From: Candidatus Physcousia equi
GTDB taxonomy: Bacteria; Bacteroidota; Bacteroidia; Bacteroidales; Bacteroidaceae
Assembly: GCA_018065005.1 (NCBI GenBank)
Contig: JAGHUD010000013.1
Location: 1-64,000, forward strand
Length of the DNA stretch: 64,000 nucleotides
Reading direction: 5' to 3'
The first letter of the stretch is position 1. The number at the start of each line of letters is the position of its first letter. A program made the translations under genes and the position numbers. Below are positions 27,010 through 36,700 of this stretch, piece after piece. The notes under the pieces are model-generated. The model worked only from the letters and a program-made list of their open reading frames with translations, was not told the DNA's origin and searched no databases.

Positions 27010-28002
27010 TTATTCAGCCTTGAGGGTGAAACGCTTGAAGTCGGTCACGGTGAGATCCTTGTCGATGCTCTTGAGGTAGCTCTCGACGGTGAACTGCTTG
27101 TCCCAGATGTACTCCTGAGAGAGGAGGCAGTTCTCTTTGAGGAACTTGTTGAGACGACCCTGAGCGATGTTCTGAATCATCTGCTCGTTGAGGTTGGCAG
27201 CCTTCTCAGCGCTCACCTTAGCGATGATCTCCTTCACGGCAGCCACGTCCTCAGCGGTGATCCAACCCTTGGTCTGGTTGCTCTCCATGTGGTCTTCGCT
27301 GTCGAAGTGAGCGGGGTTGTAGCCAGCCTTCTTGATGGCAGCCTCAACAGCCTTCTGAACCTGCTCTGCCTTGGTCTTCTCGATGGCAAGAGCCACCTCG
27401 TTGTCCTTGACGCTCTGAGGCACGCCGTCAGCGTTGATGGCAGCAGGAGCAGCGCTAGCAATCTGCATAGCGATGTTCTTGCCCACTGTCTCGTCAGCCA
27501 CAGGCTTGCTCAAGCTGAGCATGGTGCAGAGACCATTGCGGTTCATGTGGTTGTAGGTGGCGATGTGCTCAGCTTCGATGGTGCAATAGCCATCGAGCTC
27601 CATCTTCTCGCCCGTGATGCCGCTCTGGTTGGTCACAGCCTCCTGCACGGTCATGTCGCCCAACTGGAGTGCCTTCACCTCGTCGAGGGTCTTGCACTTG
27701 TTGGCAACAGCCAAGTCAAGGATGCTCTTGGTGAGTGCAACGAAGTCTGCGTTGGTGGCAACGAAGTCGGTCTCGCACTTGAGTGCGATGATGGCACCGA
27801 AGCCGTTCTCAGCCTTCACGAGCACGCAGCCCTCAGCAGCCTCGCGGTCGCTGCGCTTAGCAGCCACAGCCTGACCCTTCTTGCGGAGGTATGCTACAGC
27901 GCCGTCCATGTCGTCGCTTTCGGCCAGGGCCTTCTTGCAGTCAGCCAGACCAGCGCCGGTCATTTCGCGGAGCTTCTTGATATCGTTCATTGTTACTTCC
28001 AT
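27010..28002 (-). CDS. tsf: Translation elongation factor Ts
   Basis: This is the guanine nucleotide exchange factor for EF-Tu. The product is 330 aa, a length common in Bacteroidetes. The N-terminal UBA-like domain has DIKKLREMTGAGLADCKKAL (the TGAG.xDCKKAL signature), followed by KKGQAVAAKRSDREAAEG. The core has CETDFVATNADF, the conserved CETDFVA motif. The ATG at 28002 is used; a second in-frame ATG lies four codons in. It follows rpsB by 45 bp and is the last gene of the ribosomal operon. Confidence 0.97.
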   Translation of the reverse strand: MEVTMNDIKKLREMTGAGLADCKKALAESDDMDGAVAYLRKKGQAVAAKRSDREAAEGCVLVKAENGFGAIIALKCETDFVATNADFVALTKSILDLAVANKCKTLDEVKALQLGDMTVQEAVTNQSGITGEKMELDGYCTIEAEHIATYNHMNRNGLCTMLSLSKPVADETVGKNIAMQIASAAPAAINADGVPQSVKDNEVALAIEKTKAEQVQKAVEAAIKKAGYNPAHFDSEDHMESNQTKGWITAEDVAAVKEIIAKVSAEKAANLNEQMIQNIAQGRLNKFLKENCLLSQEYIWDKQFTVESYLKSIDKDLTVTDFKRFTLKAE

Positions 28003-28047
28003 AGTCGTAATAATGTCGTTTAAGTTTTTTGGGAATAAATGTATTGA

Positions 28048-28818
28048 TTAAGCCTCTGCGGGAGCCTCAGTAGCCTCTGCTGCGGGAGCCTCAGCCTCTT
28101 CGCCAGCCTCCTTCTTGTCCACAGCTTCCACCTTCTTCTCCTCGATGCCTTCAGCGATGGCCTGGCAGCATGCGCCGAGGATGACCTCGATGCTCTTGCT
28201 TGCATCATCGTTGGCGGGAATCACGAAGTCGATGTTGTCGGGGTTGCTGTTGGTGTCAACGATGCCGAATACGGGGATGCCCAGACGGTTGGCCTCGCGC
28301 ACAGCAATCTGCTCCTTCAGCACGTCGATGACGAAGAGGGCAGCGGGCAGACGGTTGAGGTCGGCGATAGAACCGAGGTTCTTCTCGAGCTTAGCACGCT
28401 GACGGCTGATCTGCAGCATTTCGCGCTTTGAGAGGTTTGCGAAGGTGCCATCCTGAGTCATCTTGTCGATGTTGGTCATCTTCTTCACAGCCTTGCGGAT
28501 GGTGGGGAAGTTGGTGAGCATACCACCCGGCCAGCGCTCGTTGACGTAAGGCATGTTCACGCTGCTTGCCTTCTCAGCCACAGCGAGCTTGCCCTGCTTC
28601 TTGGTGCAGACGAAGAGGATCTTGCGGCCGCTCTTAGCGATTGCCTTGAGTGCTGATGCAGCCTCTTCCACCTGTGCAACGGTCTTGTGCAGGTCGATGA
28701 TATGAATGCCATTGCGCTCCATAAAGATGTAAGGAGCCATAGCGGGGTTCCACTTTCTCTTGAGGTGACCGAAGTGACATCCGGCCTCCAACAGTGCTTC
28801 AAAATTTGTTCTTGCCAT
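28048..28818 (-). CDS. rpsB: 30S ribosomal protein S2
   Basis: The product is 256 aa. Signature segments are GCHFGHLKRKWNPAMAPYIF near the N-terminus, RWPGGMLTNFPTIRK, and PVFGIVDTNSNPDNIDFVIPANDDA. The C-terminal 30 residues are an Ala/Glu-rich low-complexity tail (EEAEAPAAEATEAPAEA). The 138-bp spacer after rpsI includes a small GGTT/AACC hairpin that could take part in S2 autoregulation; no promoter box is evident there. Confidence 0.98.
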   Translation of the reverse strand: MARTNFEALLEAGCHFGHLKRKWNPAMAPYIFMERNGIHIIDLHKTVAQVEEAASALKAIAKSGRKILFVCTKKQGKLAVAEKASSVNMPYVNERWPGGMLTNFPTIRKAVKKMTNIDKMTQDGTFANLSKREMLQISRQRAKLEKNLGSIADLNRLPAALFVIDVLKEQIAVREANRLGIPVFGIVDTNSNPDNIDFVIPANDDASKSIEVILGACCQAIAEGIEEKKVEAVDKKEAGEEAEAPAAEATEAPAEA

Positions 28819-28956
28819 TGTTGTTTTGTTCTTAGTTTGTTTACTTTCCTTTTGTTGTTCTCTGTATGGTTAGAACCAACCGCCGGGTAGCCTACGCGCG
28901 TGTGTAATATTTATAAGGTGTAGAGTCCCGACGATTTGGATGCTAAACAGCCATTT

Positions 28957-29343
28957 TTAGCGCTTGCTGAACTGGAAGCGACGGCGTGCCTTGGGCTGAC
29001 CGGGCTTCTTACGCTCAACCTCACGGCTATCGCGAGTCATTAAGCCTTCAGCGCGGAGTGCCTTCTTGTCGTCGGCATTGATCTTGACGAGTGCGCGGGC
29101 AATGGCGAGGCGGAGTGCCTGGCTCTGACCGGTGTAGCCACCGCCGTTGAGGTTCACCTTGATGTCATACTTCTCAGCGCAGTCGAGTGTAGTGAGGGGC
29201 TGCTTCACCACATACTGCAGGATGCTGCTGGGGAAGTATTCAGTGATGTCACGCTTGTTGATGGTAATCTTACCGGTACCCTCGGTTACGTAAACGCGAG
29301 CTACAGCGCTCTTGCGACGTCCTAATGCATTAACTGTTTCCAT
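28957..29343 (-). CDS. rpsI: 30S ribosomal protein S9
   Basis: The product is 128 aa. It has NALGRRKSAVARVYV at the start, GGGYTGQSQALRLAIARAL, and the basic C-terminus KKPGQPKARRRFQFSKR that reaches the P-site tRNA in the ribosome. It lies 11 bp after rplM, the classical L13-S9 pair. Confidence 0.98.
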   Translation of the reverse strand: METVNALGRRKSAVARVYVTEGTGKITINKRDITEYFPSSILQYVVKQPLTTLDCAEKYDIKVNLNGGGYTGQSQALRLAIARALVKINADDKKALRAEGLMTRDSREVERKKPGQPKARRRFQFSKR

Positions 29344-29354
29344 AATCTCGCTTT

Positions 29355-29816
29355 TTACTTGTAGAGGTTAATATCGATGTTCTTGGGACTCTGAGCTTCC
29401 TGCTTGTGCTCTGCACCGGCGTAGATGAAGAGGTTGGTGAGCAGACGGTCGGCGAGCTTGTTCTTGGGGAGCATGCCCTTCACAGCCTTGCGAACGAGCT
29501 TCTCAGCACCGTTGGGGCGTGCGAGGATTTCGGCAGCAGTCTGCTGCTTCTGGCCACCGGGGTAACCGCTGTAGGTGATATACACCTTGTCGGTGAGCTT
29601 CTTACCCGTGATCTTGATCTTGCTGGCGTTGACGATGATTACGTTGTCGCCCGTGTCAGCGTTGGGGGTGAAGGTGGGTTTGTACTTGCCGCGAAGCAGC
29701 TTTGCAACCTTGCTGGCCAGACGACCGAGCACCTGGTCGGTAGCGTCAACAACGACCCACTCCTTCTGAGCGGCCTGACGGTTGACGGAAATGGTCTTGT
29801 AGCTTAAAGTCTCCAT
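29355..29816 (-). CDS. rplM: 50S ribosomal protein L13
   Basis: The product is 153 aa. It has WVVVDATDQVLGRLASKVAKLLRGK, GDNVIIVNASKI, KVYITYSGYPGG and AVKGMLPKNKL, all L13 hallmarks. It is first in the rplM-rpsI-rpsB-tsf operon. The predicted promoter at 29996-30026 gives an unusually long leader of about 175 nt that includes a 20-codon open frame with a good Shine-Dalgarno site. Confidence 0.98.
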   Translation of the reverse strand: METLSYKTISVNRQAAQKEWVVVDATDQVLGRLASKVAKLLRGKYKPTFTPNADTGDNVIIVNASKIKITGKKLTDKVYITYSGYPGGQKQQTAAEILARPNGAEKLVRKAVKGMLPKNKLADRLLTNLFIYAGAEHKQEAQSPKNIDINLYK

Positions 29817-29995
29817 TTTCTTCTACTTTTGTTTGTTTTGTTTGTTAATAAATGATTTCTTATCGTTTGGCTGACTTTTCGCTGAGATTCACTAACCACT
29901 CCCTTCGCGCTTTTTAGGCGTACAGGCGCTATTAACACTCAGTGTGTGAGCCATTTACTCCTTGCGGAGCGCGCACAATGTCTCCAAACCGGCTG

Positions 29996-30026
29996 CAAAG
30001 TTACACATTTTCTTTTGATTGACAAA
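29996..30026 (-). promoter_or_regulatory. rplM: Full Bacteroidetes promoter for the ribosomal operon
   Basis: On the minus strand, TTTG (30026-30023), exactly 19 nt, then TAACTTTG (30003-29996) match both the -33 and -7 elements with the canonical spacing. This is the best promoter in the window. Confidence 0.8.
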
Positions 30027-30124
30027 ACTTTTCCTCTTTTTTCTTGCTTTTTCTGCTCAACTTTAGGGGGGGGTGACGCTGCGATTCACGCCCTCGTTGC
30101 CCATGGCTATTGGATGCTTTTCAG

Positions 30125-30212
30125 TTTCTGCTGCAGAACTTTTCAGTTTCTGCTACGGAAACTTTCAGTTTCTGCTACAGAAACTTTTTTTTTCTGCAGC
30201 AGAAACTTTTTT
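30125..30212. repeat. Tandem array B: four 22-bp near-palindromic units
   Basis: Units at 30125, 30147, 30169 and 30191 have the core TTTCTGCTGCAGAA(A)CTTTT. It ends one base before the stop codon of the thioredoxin-like gene. The hairpins followed by T-runs (and A-runs on the other strand) could act as stacked terminators. The rest of the 29817-30124 gap holds the ribosomal leader and promoter. Confidence 0.9.
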
Positions 30213-30213
30213 C

Positions 30214-30726
30214 TCACCACGCTTCGACGACTTTGCACACGATGCCATGGGCATCGCTGATGTAGATGCGCGGAATGCCTTTGCGGGCAAAGAGGTGATA
30301 GACGCTGCGGTCTGGCTGGGCGGAATAGGGCAGGCTGAGTTGGTGGGCAGCCCAATAGTCAGCGAGGACATCTGGCGTCTGTTGGCGTGCGATGGCTACA
30401 AAGGTGGTGTCGGCTGCGTGGTCCAGATAGCGGCGGTTCAGGGTCGGGAGTTCGCGTTGGCAGTCCTTGCAGAGGGTCGAAAAAAAAACGATGAGTGTTG
30501 GCTTTCCGCTCAGATCTGATGTCTTGAGCAGAGAATCATCGTTCATCGTTATTTCGAAGTAGGGCAGAGGGTCGCCCACGTGCACCAGGTTGTCGGCGGG
30601 CGTGATGGCTTCTTCCTGCGTCATGGTGCAAGAAGAGGCGAGGAGGCACCCGAAGAGGGGTGTCACAGCCACGAGGCAGCTTAGCAGCCTAAGCAGTGGG
30701 GGTAGGAGATGGTGTGTCATGCTCAT
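30214..30726 (-). CDS. Thioredoxin-like (TlpA/ResA-type) lipoprotein
   Basis: The product is 170 aa from the ATG at 30726, which overlaps the giant gene's TGA as ATGA. The N-terminal hydrophobic segment ends in GCLLASSC, a plausible lipobox. The mature redoxin domain has VGDPLPYFEITMNDDSLLKTSDLSGKPTLIVFFSTLCKDCQREL with a CKDC (CxxC) active site, and later GIPRIYISD with the cis-Pro expected of thioredoxin folds. The translational coupling to a giant Cys-containing secreted protein suggests disulfide control of pilus components; this is inference. Confidence 0.85.
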   Translation of the reverse strand: MSMTHHLLPPLLRLLSCLVAVTPLFGCLLASSCTMTQEEAITPADNLVHVGDPLPYFEITMNDDSLLKTSDLSGKPTLIVFFSTLCKDCQRELPTLNRRYLDHAADTTFVAIARQQTPDVLADYWAAHQLSLPYSAQPDRSVYHLFARKGIPRIYISDAHGIVCKVVEAW

Positions 30727-33700
30727 CGGATGATCATGCGCACGCCGTCCACGATGTAGAGTCCGGGTTGGAGTCCCTTGGTTGAGGTGCCGCAATAGAT
30801 GCCCGATGTTGTCCAAACACCATGTTGCAGGTCTTTCTGCGCATCAGCCTCGGGGAGATCGTCGATGGCGGTGGTGAGGAAGTAGCGTCCCTGGTTGTTG
30901 CCGCTCATGCTGACTTCACTGCCGTTGGAGAGTTCCGTGTAGCTCTGGTCGATCTTGTCGTAGAGGTAGATCGAGGTCAGGCGGCACTGGCTGAGGTCGA
31001 AGTGCAGCGTTGCCTCACTGTCTTTCGAGCTGATGATGCCTAAGGGCACCATGTTGAGCGACTGTCGCACGTTGATGCTCTGCGCCATGTTGCCGGCAGA
31101 GGTGTAGACGTTAGGCACATCATAGAGGTTGCCGTCCACCAATGCCTCGCAGTCCTCGCCAGCCACGAAGGCGTCGTGTGCTCGCTCGTCGATCATGATG
31201 AGAGCTTGGCTCTGTGCGCCGTCGCGTTCTGCCTTCAGGCGGATGATGTTTGGCAAGCACTCCGTGTTGGCTCGTGTGGCATTGTCGAGGTCGGTGGGGG
31301 GTGGTGTGGTTGCCGGCATACGTACGGTCTGCATCTCAGGCGTGTAGGTGATGTGTGCCTTGTTGGTGGTATTGCCGTTGGCGCCCTTTTTGGTCTTGAC
31401 AAAGAAGCCCTTGAGCGGTGCCACGTATCTGCCGTCGGTGGTGCCTGTCGTCATCCACATGTCGTCCGTCTTGATGCTTGCGTCCTGCTTGTTGGCATCC
31501 ACAATCCAGTAGGCAGCCTCGAGTTGGTCTTGGTGGGCGGCGAGGAAGGCATCCATGTCGAGCGCAGCCATGAAGGGGTTGCTCAGCAAGAGGTAGTTGT
31601 TGTCGGGCGTCTGGTTTGCCACATCCAGTTGGATCCTTCCATCGCCCTCTGCTCCCAGATGGTCGCTCAGCAGTCGGTGGCTGAGGAGGCGAGAGCCCAG
31701 GAGGGCATCTTGTGCGTTGCCTGTCTCGCCCTCGATGTCATAGTAGGCATAGCTGGTGTCGGCCTTAGGCATGCGCACCAGCACCTTATTGTCGGCGGGG
31801 CGATCCGTCGGTTCCATGTAGTTCAGTTCGGGTTTCACGCTGAAGCCTCCGTGCGTGTAGTCGACCTGGGCATCATTGTAGACGTGCGACCAGTCAGCCT
31901 TGACGAAGGAGTCGTAGGTGCTGCCCGATTTCATGTAGACCACATTGTTGCCTGCCTGGTCCCAGCTGCGCTGATAATAGGCAGGACGATAGCGATCGTT
32001 GAGTGCCTCGCTGAAGTTGATGCCATAGAAGTGTGGCGTTAGCTGTTTGGCACCTGCCGTGGGCGAATACCAGTCGCCGGCGAAACTCTGCTGCAGGGGT
32101 GATCCGAGGGTGTACCATTTGCCCGCTTCGAGTTCGTACTCCACCCATGCCTTGTTGTAGTCGAGGAGGTGTGCATTGCCCAGTTGGGTGTTGGGCTCAA
32201 AGGCGAGTCCGTTGGCGCTGTAGGTGTCGAAGAGTACGCACTCGTAGTTGCAGTCGTAGTTGTAGGGCGACTGGCCGGCAGCCAGGATGGGTATGGCCTG
32301 CATGTCGAAGACGATGCCGGGCGTGGCGGTCTCGTTGAGTCCTTCGAGGAAGTTGACGTCTTCCGTCGGGCGTTTGAAGTTGTCGCCCTTGTAGAGCACC
32401 GGTGCCGTGGTGGCATCTTTCGGGAAGAGCACGTTGGTGAAATACATGGGCACGAAGGAGTTGCTCGTCGTGTTGACGTGATTTGAGGCATAGCTGACGG
32501 CATCGTCGAGTGCCGTTGCGCCAGGCAGTTTGTCGCCTGTGGCAGCCACGCCGGCGTGGAGTTCGTTGCGGTCGGCACGTGCCCAGTTCAGGTCGTTGGT
32601 CCAGTCATTGTTGCCTGCCTTGCCCGTCCAGACCTGATATTCGGGCACCACCTTCATGTCGAAGACGAAAGAGCCTTCGCACGCCATGTCTCGCTCGTTG
32701 TTGACCATGACTTCGTAGAATCTGATCTTGAGCGAATAGGTGTAGCCCTCGCGGAAGATGGTGCTGTTGTCGAAGGTGATCTGCATCACGGGGTGAGCGG
32801 CACCCCTCTGCACAGCGAGCGACTCAATGGTGCCGACACTGACGAACATATCCTCTATGTCGCTCTCTTGGTCGGCGTGGTTCTCATTGGCAAGCATCGA
32901 GATGTTCTCCATGCGCTTGTAGGCTGGGTCGTTGCTGCCGACGAGATAGACTTGGGTGTCGAGGGTGCGCATGAGCTTTGCACCCACTTCAGGATAGGCA
33001 AAGGCTGCCTTGCGGAGTGGCACGGAGAGGGTGTTCTTCTTGCCTGTGGCTCGTTGGCGCACGCCATTGATCTGCTTCAGACCGATGCGGAAGGGTATGC
33101 TGTTCATTTGCTCGGGATAGCCCATGCTGTCGAATCCGTTTGCCAGCGTGGGTGCGGCGCTCGTGAGCACCACCTTGAGCTCCTGGGGGTCGGGGCAGTA
33201 GATGGCGTCCTCGTCGGCTGAGTAGATGCTGGGAGCGATGGGTATGACCACAAAGTGGACGATGCGGTTGGCATCCGACACGTCGGAACCTAAGACGAGG
33301 TTCATCTCCTTGCGACTCAGTGTGAGGGGTGAAAAACCGCTCTCGTCGGGCTCGAGGAAGTGGGCGATGCAGTCGATGAGGTCTTGGGTGAGCTCGCACT
33401 CCTCCGTGTCGCCCACGCGGTGCACGGGCACCACGTCGACCAGACTGGTGTCATGGGGATAGGCAATGCGGAACTCCTTCAGTGCATCGCAGAGGTAGAT
33501 GGGCTCTCCTTGCTTCTTGTCGAGGTGGGTGTGGTCGGCTGAGTAGGTGCCCCAGGTGACGTTCATGTAGTTCTGCATGGTGGCGGGCACCGTGTTGTAG
33601 GTCTTCACCTGCTCCAAGCCTTTGTCGTCGAGCACAGGGATTGGATTGCCGTTGTCATCCAGGCGCGGCACACCATATTGCATCTCGTAGAGCACATGTG

Positions 33701-36700
33701 TGGGCGATGGCATCCACCAATCGTAGTTGAGGTTCTTGAGGATGATGTCGTGGGTGTCGGTGCGTGCATTCAGGTTGACGGAAAGCGTTGCGGTCTGTCC
33801 GGCACACGCTTGCACTTCGTCTCCTGAGACGATTTCTTCCACGTCGCCCTTGATGGTGACGGGAGGTGCCACGGTGAACTCATGGAGCACTGCACAGCGA
33901 CTGTCGTCGAGGTTGAACACCGAGCAGCCGAGGTCGCCCGTGTTGACGTGTTCTTGCGAGATGGGGGCGGTGGAGAAGAGCAGGTAGTAGGACTTGCCTG
34001 CCGTCCACTTATGGTTCGTTATGCTTGAGGGCTCGCCGTGTGCCACGCTCTCCTTGAAGATGATGTAACGCTCACCGCGTATGATGTCGCGATAGACCTT
34101 GTCGTCGTCAGACTCCTTGAAGGAGTATTGCGGTATGTCCTCGTAGTAGCGCACCTTGGTTTCTCCGTCGATGGTGGACAGTTCTCCGTCGCGAATGATG
34201 CTGAAGTTGTGGAAGGCGTGGTCCTTGTTCGTCGTGTCGAGTGTGCGATTGCCCATGAGCGCCTCGTTGAACGCCATGTTGTATTTGTTCTCAGGGTCCT
34301 TGCGATCATAGCCGTGGTCGGCATCTTTGTCGGCATTTTCCTCCAAGACACGGTCGTAGACATCCTTGTCGAGGAAGCAGAAGCCCACACGCGCCAGTCC
34401 TGGCGTTTTCTCGTCCTCATTGGCTGCATCCAACAGCGTCGCATACTCGGTGATGACCTTGATGTGGCGTATCTGGTCGGAGCAGAGGGGCGTGGTGTTT
34501 TGCACTTCGGCACCGGGTTTCTTCAGATAGATTTGGAAGTCATCTAGCACCGTGTCGGCACCTGTAGAGTTCCAAGCGTTATTCACAATCTGTATGTTGT
34601 AGCCGTTCATGCGTAGCGCCGTGTTCGCATCGATGAAGAAGCTGAAACCCACTTGCTGCCACAGTGCCCAATAGTTGCTGTCGCCGCTGTGGTTTTCGTA
34701 GACGGAGTTGCGCCCGAGAGCAGCCGTAAAGACGGTTCTGCCATCCTTGTCGTAGCCTCGCGAGGAGATGATGCCAGGGCAATAGGAGTAGATGAGCACC
34801 TCCTCGTGTGTGTCCTTGTCGATGCCCATCACGTTGATGAGGATGGAGGTTGGGTTTTGGTTGGTGTTGCCATAGTATTGCGTACCGCCCGACGTGCAGC
34901 CGATGTATCCGTAGCAATACATGCGCGACCCAGCACAGAGCGAACCGTCAAGACTGATGGAGGCTACCTTGCCGGGCTGGTCGGCAGCGTCGATATAGAG
35001 GAAGTAATTGTCAGGCTCCACGCTGTTGCTCACGGCTGCATTGACGTCGCCCATGTTGCGCAGGTAGTTCTTCACAGGATAGTAGGTGTTGACGATGCCA
35101 CCCGTGGTGCCTTGTTGCGTCTCCAGCGCGTATTCACCGCGGCCGGCAAACCAATCTCGGTTTTCCTTGTTTCCGTAGGCATAGCTGACGCCCTTGAAGT
35201 CGAGCGGATACTTATAACAGCCCGTGTATTCTTCGTTCACTTTGTTGTCGAAATTCAGTTCTGCCACAGGGGCACCGAACGACTCGAGAAGCGCATCGGG
35301 ATGGCGGTACGAACCCGTCAGGTTCGTCACTGGAATGGGCTCTGAGTTGCCAATGAACGTGAGGTTGAACTGTGCCAGGTTGTATCTCTGGCTGCTGCCT
35401 CTCTTCTGAAGATAGACGTTGATGGTGGCCTTTGAGCCCGAAGGCACTTCACCCCCATCGGGATATTGGAAGAGGATGAAGTGGCCGGTGTTGAAGTCCG
35501 AATATTGGATGTTGCCCGATGCGCGCGTCTGCGAGGCAGGAATCTTCATCACATGCTGCAAGCCTACGCTTCCTTCTGCCAAACTGACGATGAGCTCCAA
35601 GTCTCCGTTCTCCTTGAGCTGTAAGAGGTCATCAGTGGTTGCACCGTTCTCATCAACGTCGAACACCCAATAGTTGTTGAGGTCTAAGTCGAGCGGCAGC
35701 AGGTTGGAGATGGTCTTGTCCTCGTAGGTGCCGTGCTTGACATTGGGGAAGGATATGTTGTGCACCTCCAGGAACTCATTGGCGTCGGTCTTCGCCTGGA
35801 TGTCTGCTGCCATGTCCGTAGCGTTGCGTATCTGATAGACGACGCGCATGGCGAGGGTGGGTTCTAAGCGACTTCCGTTCAGGGAACCGCTCGTGTAGGT
35901 CTGACCATCCGTGAGGCGCGAGATGTCAAGTCCCACATTGTAGGACGTCAAGTTTTCTGGCAATTTGAATGTGGGCTTGATTTTTGCGTTCGCACTGAGA
36001 TGTCCGTTGTTGTATTGGTTGGACGTGCCAACGCTAGAGCGTGACGGTGTGATGAGCACACCATCATCCACCATGCCGTCGGTGTCCCAATCATACCAAC
36101 GTTGGTAGGCACCCAACTCGTTGGTGGGCAGATAGGATGGGAAGGCAGTCGTGTCGCCTGGCTTCAAGTAGATGGGAATCTTGAAGACCGCAACGTTCTG
36201 TTCGCGAATCAGTTCCCCATCCGTTCCCATGCGCTCCATCCATCCGTCGCTCTCCCGTATGAATCCAACACCGGGCTGGTTGTTGTCGCTTTCAAGATAG
36301 TCATAGTATTTGGCTTGGCGGTGGATGATCTCGTGGTCGTAGGTGGGCACCTCCACATCGAAGGTGATGACGTTTGCGTCGCTGATGCTGATGCTGTTGA
36401 TGCTTACGTTGCCATCGAAGCGGAAGTTCTCCTTTGTTGGCACAGCATCCTTTTCGAGGAAGAAGTAGCCATGGTTGTAGGCCTCGGTGGTGCCACAGCA
36501 GTTGCTACCGACATATCTCACTTTGTTTTGATTGGCAGAGGAGAGGTCCACCTGATAGATGGCATATTTGCTTGCTGCGTCCACTCGGGTGATGTAGTGC
36601 TCCTCGTAGTAGGAGCTGTTGCTTCCTGCTGCCACATTGGGGCCCTGCACGCCGATGCTTCCTTGTGCGGTGCTGGTCCAGAAGCCAGGTGCCGTCCATC

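Noticed and set aside
26893-28023. 376-codon plus-strand open frame opposite tsf
   Set aside because: It is antisense to tsf, runs through the tsf terminator, and shows no family resemblance.
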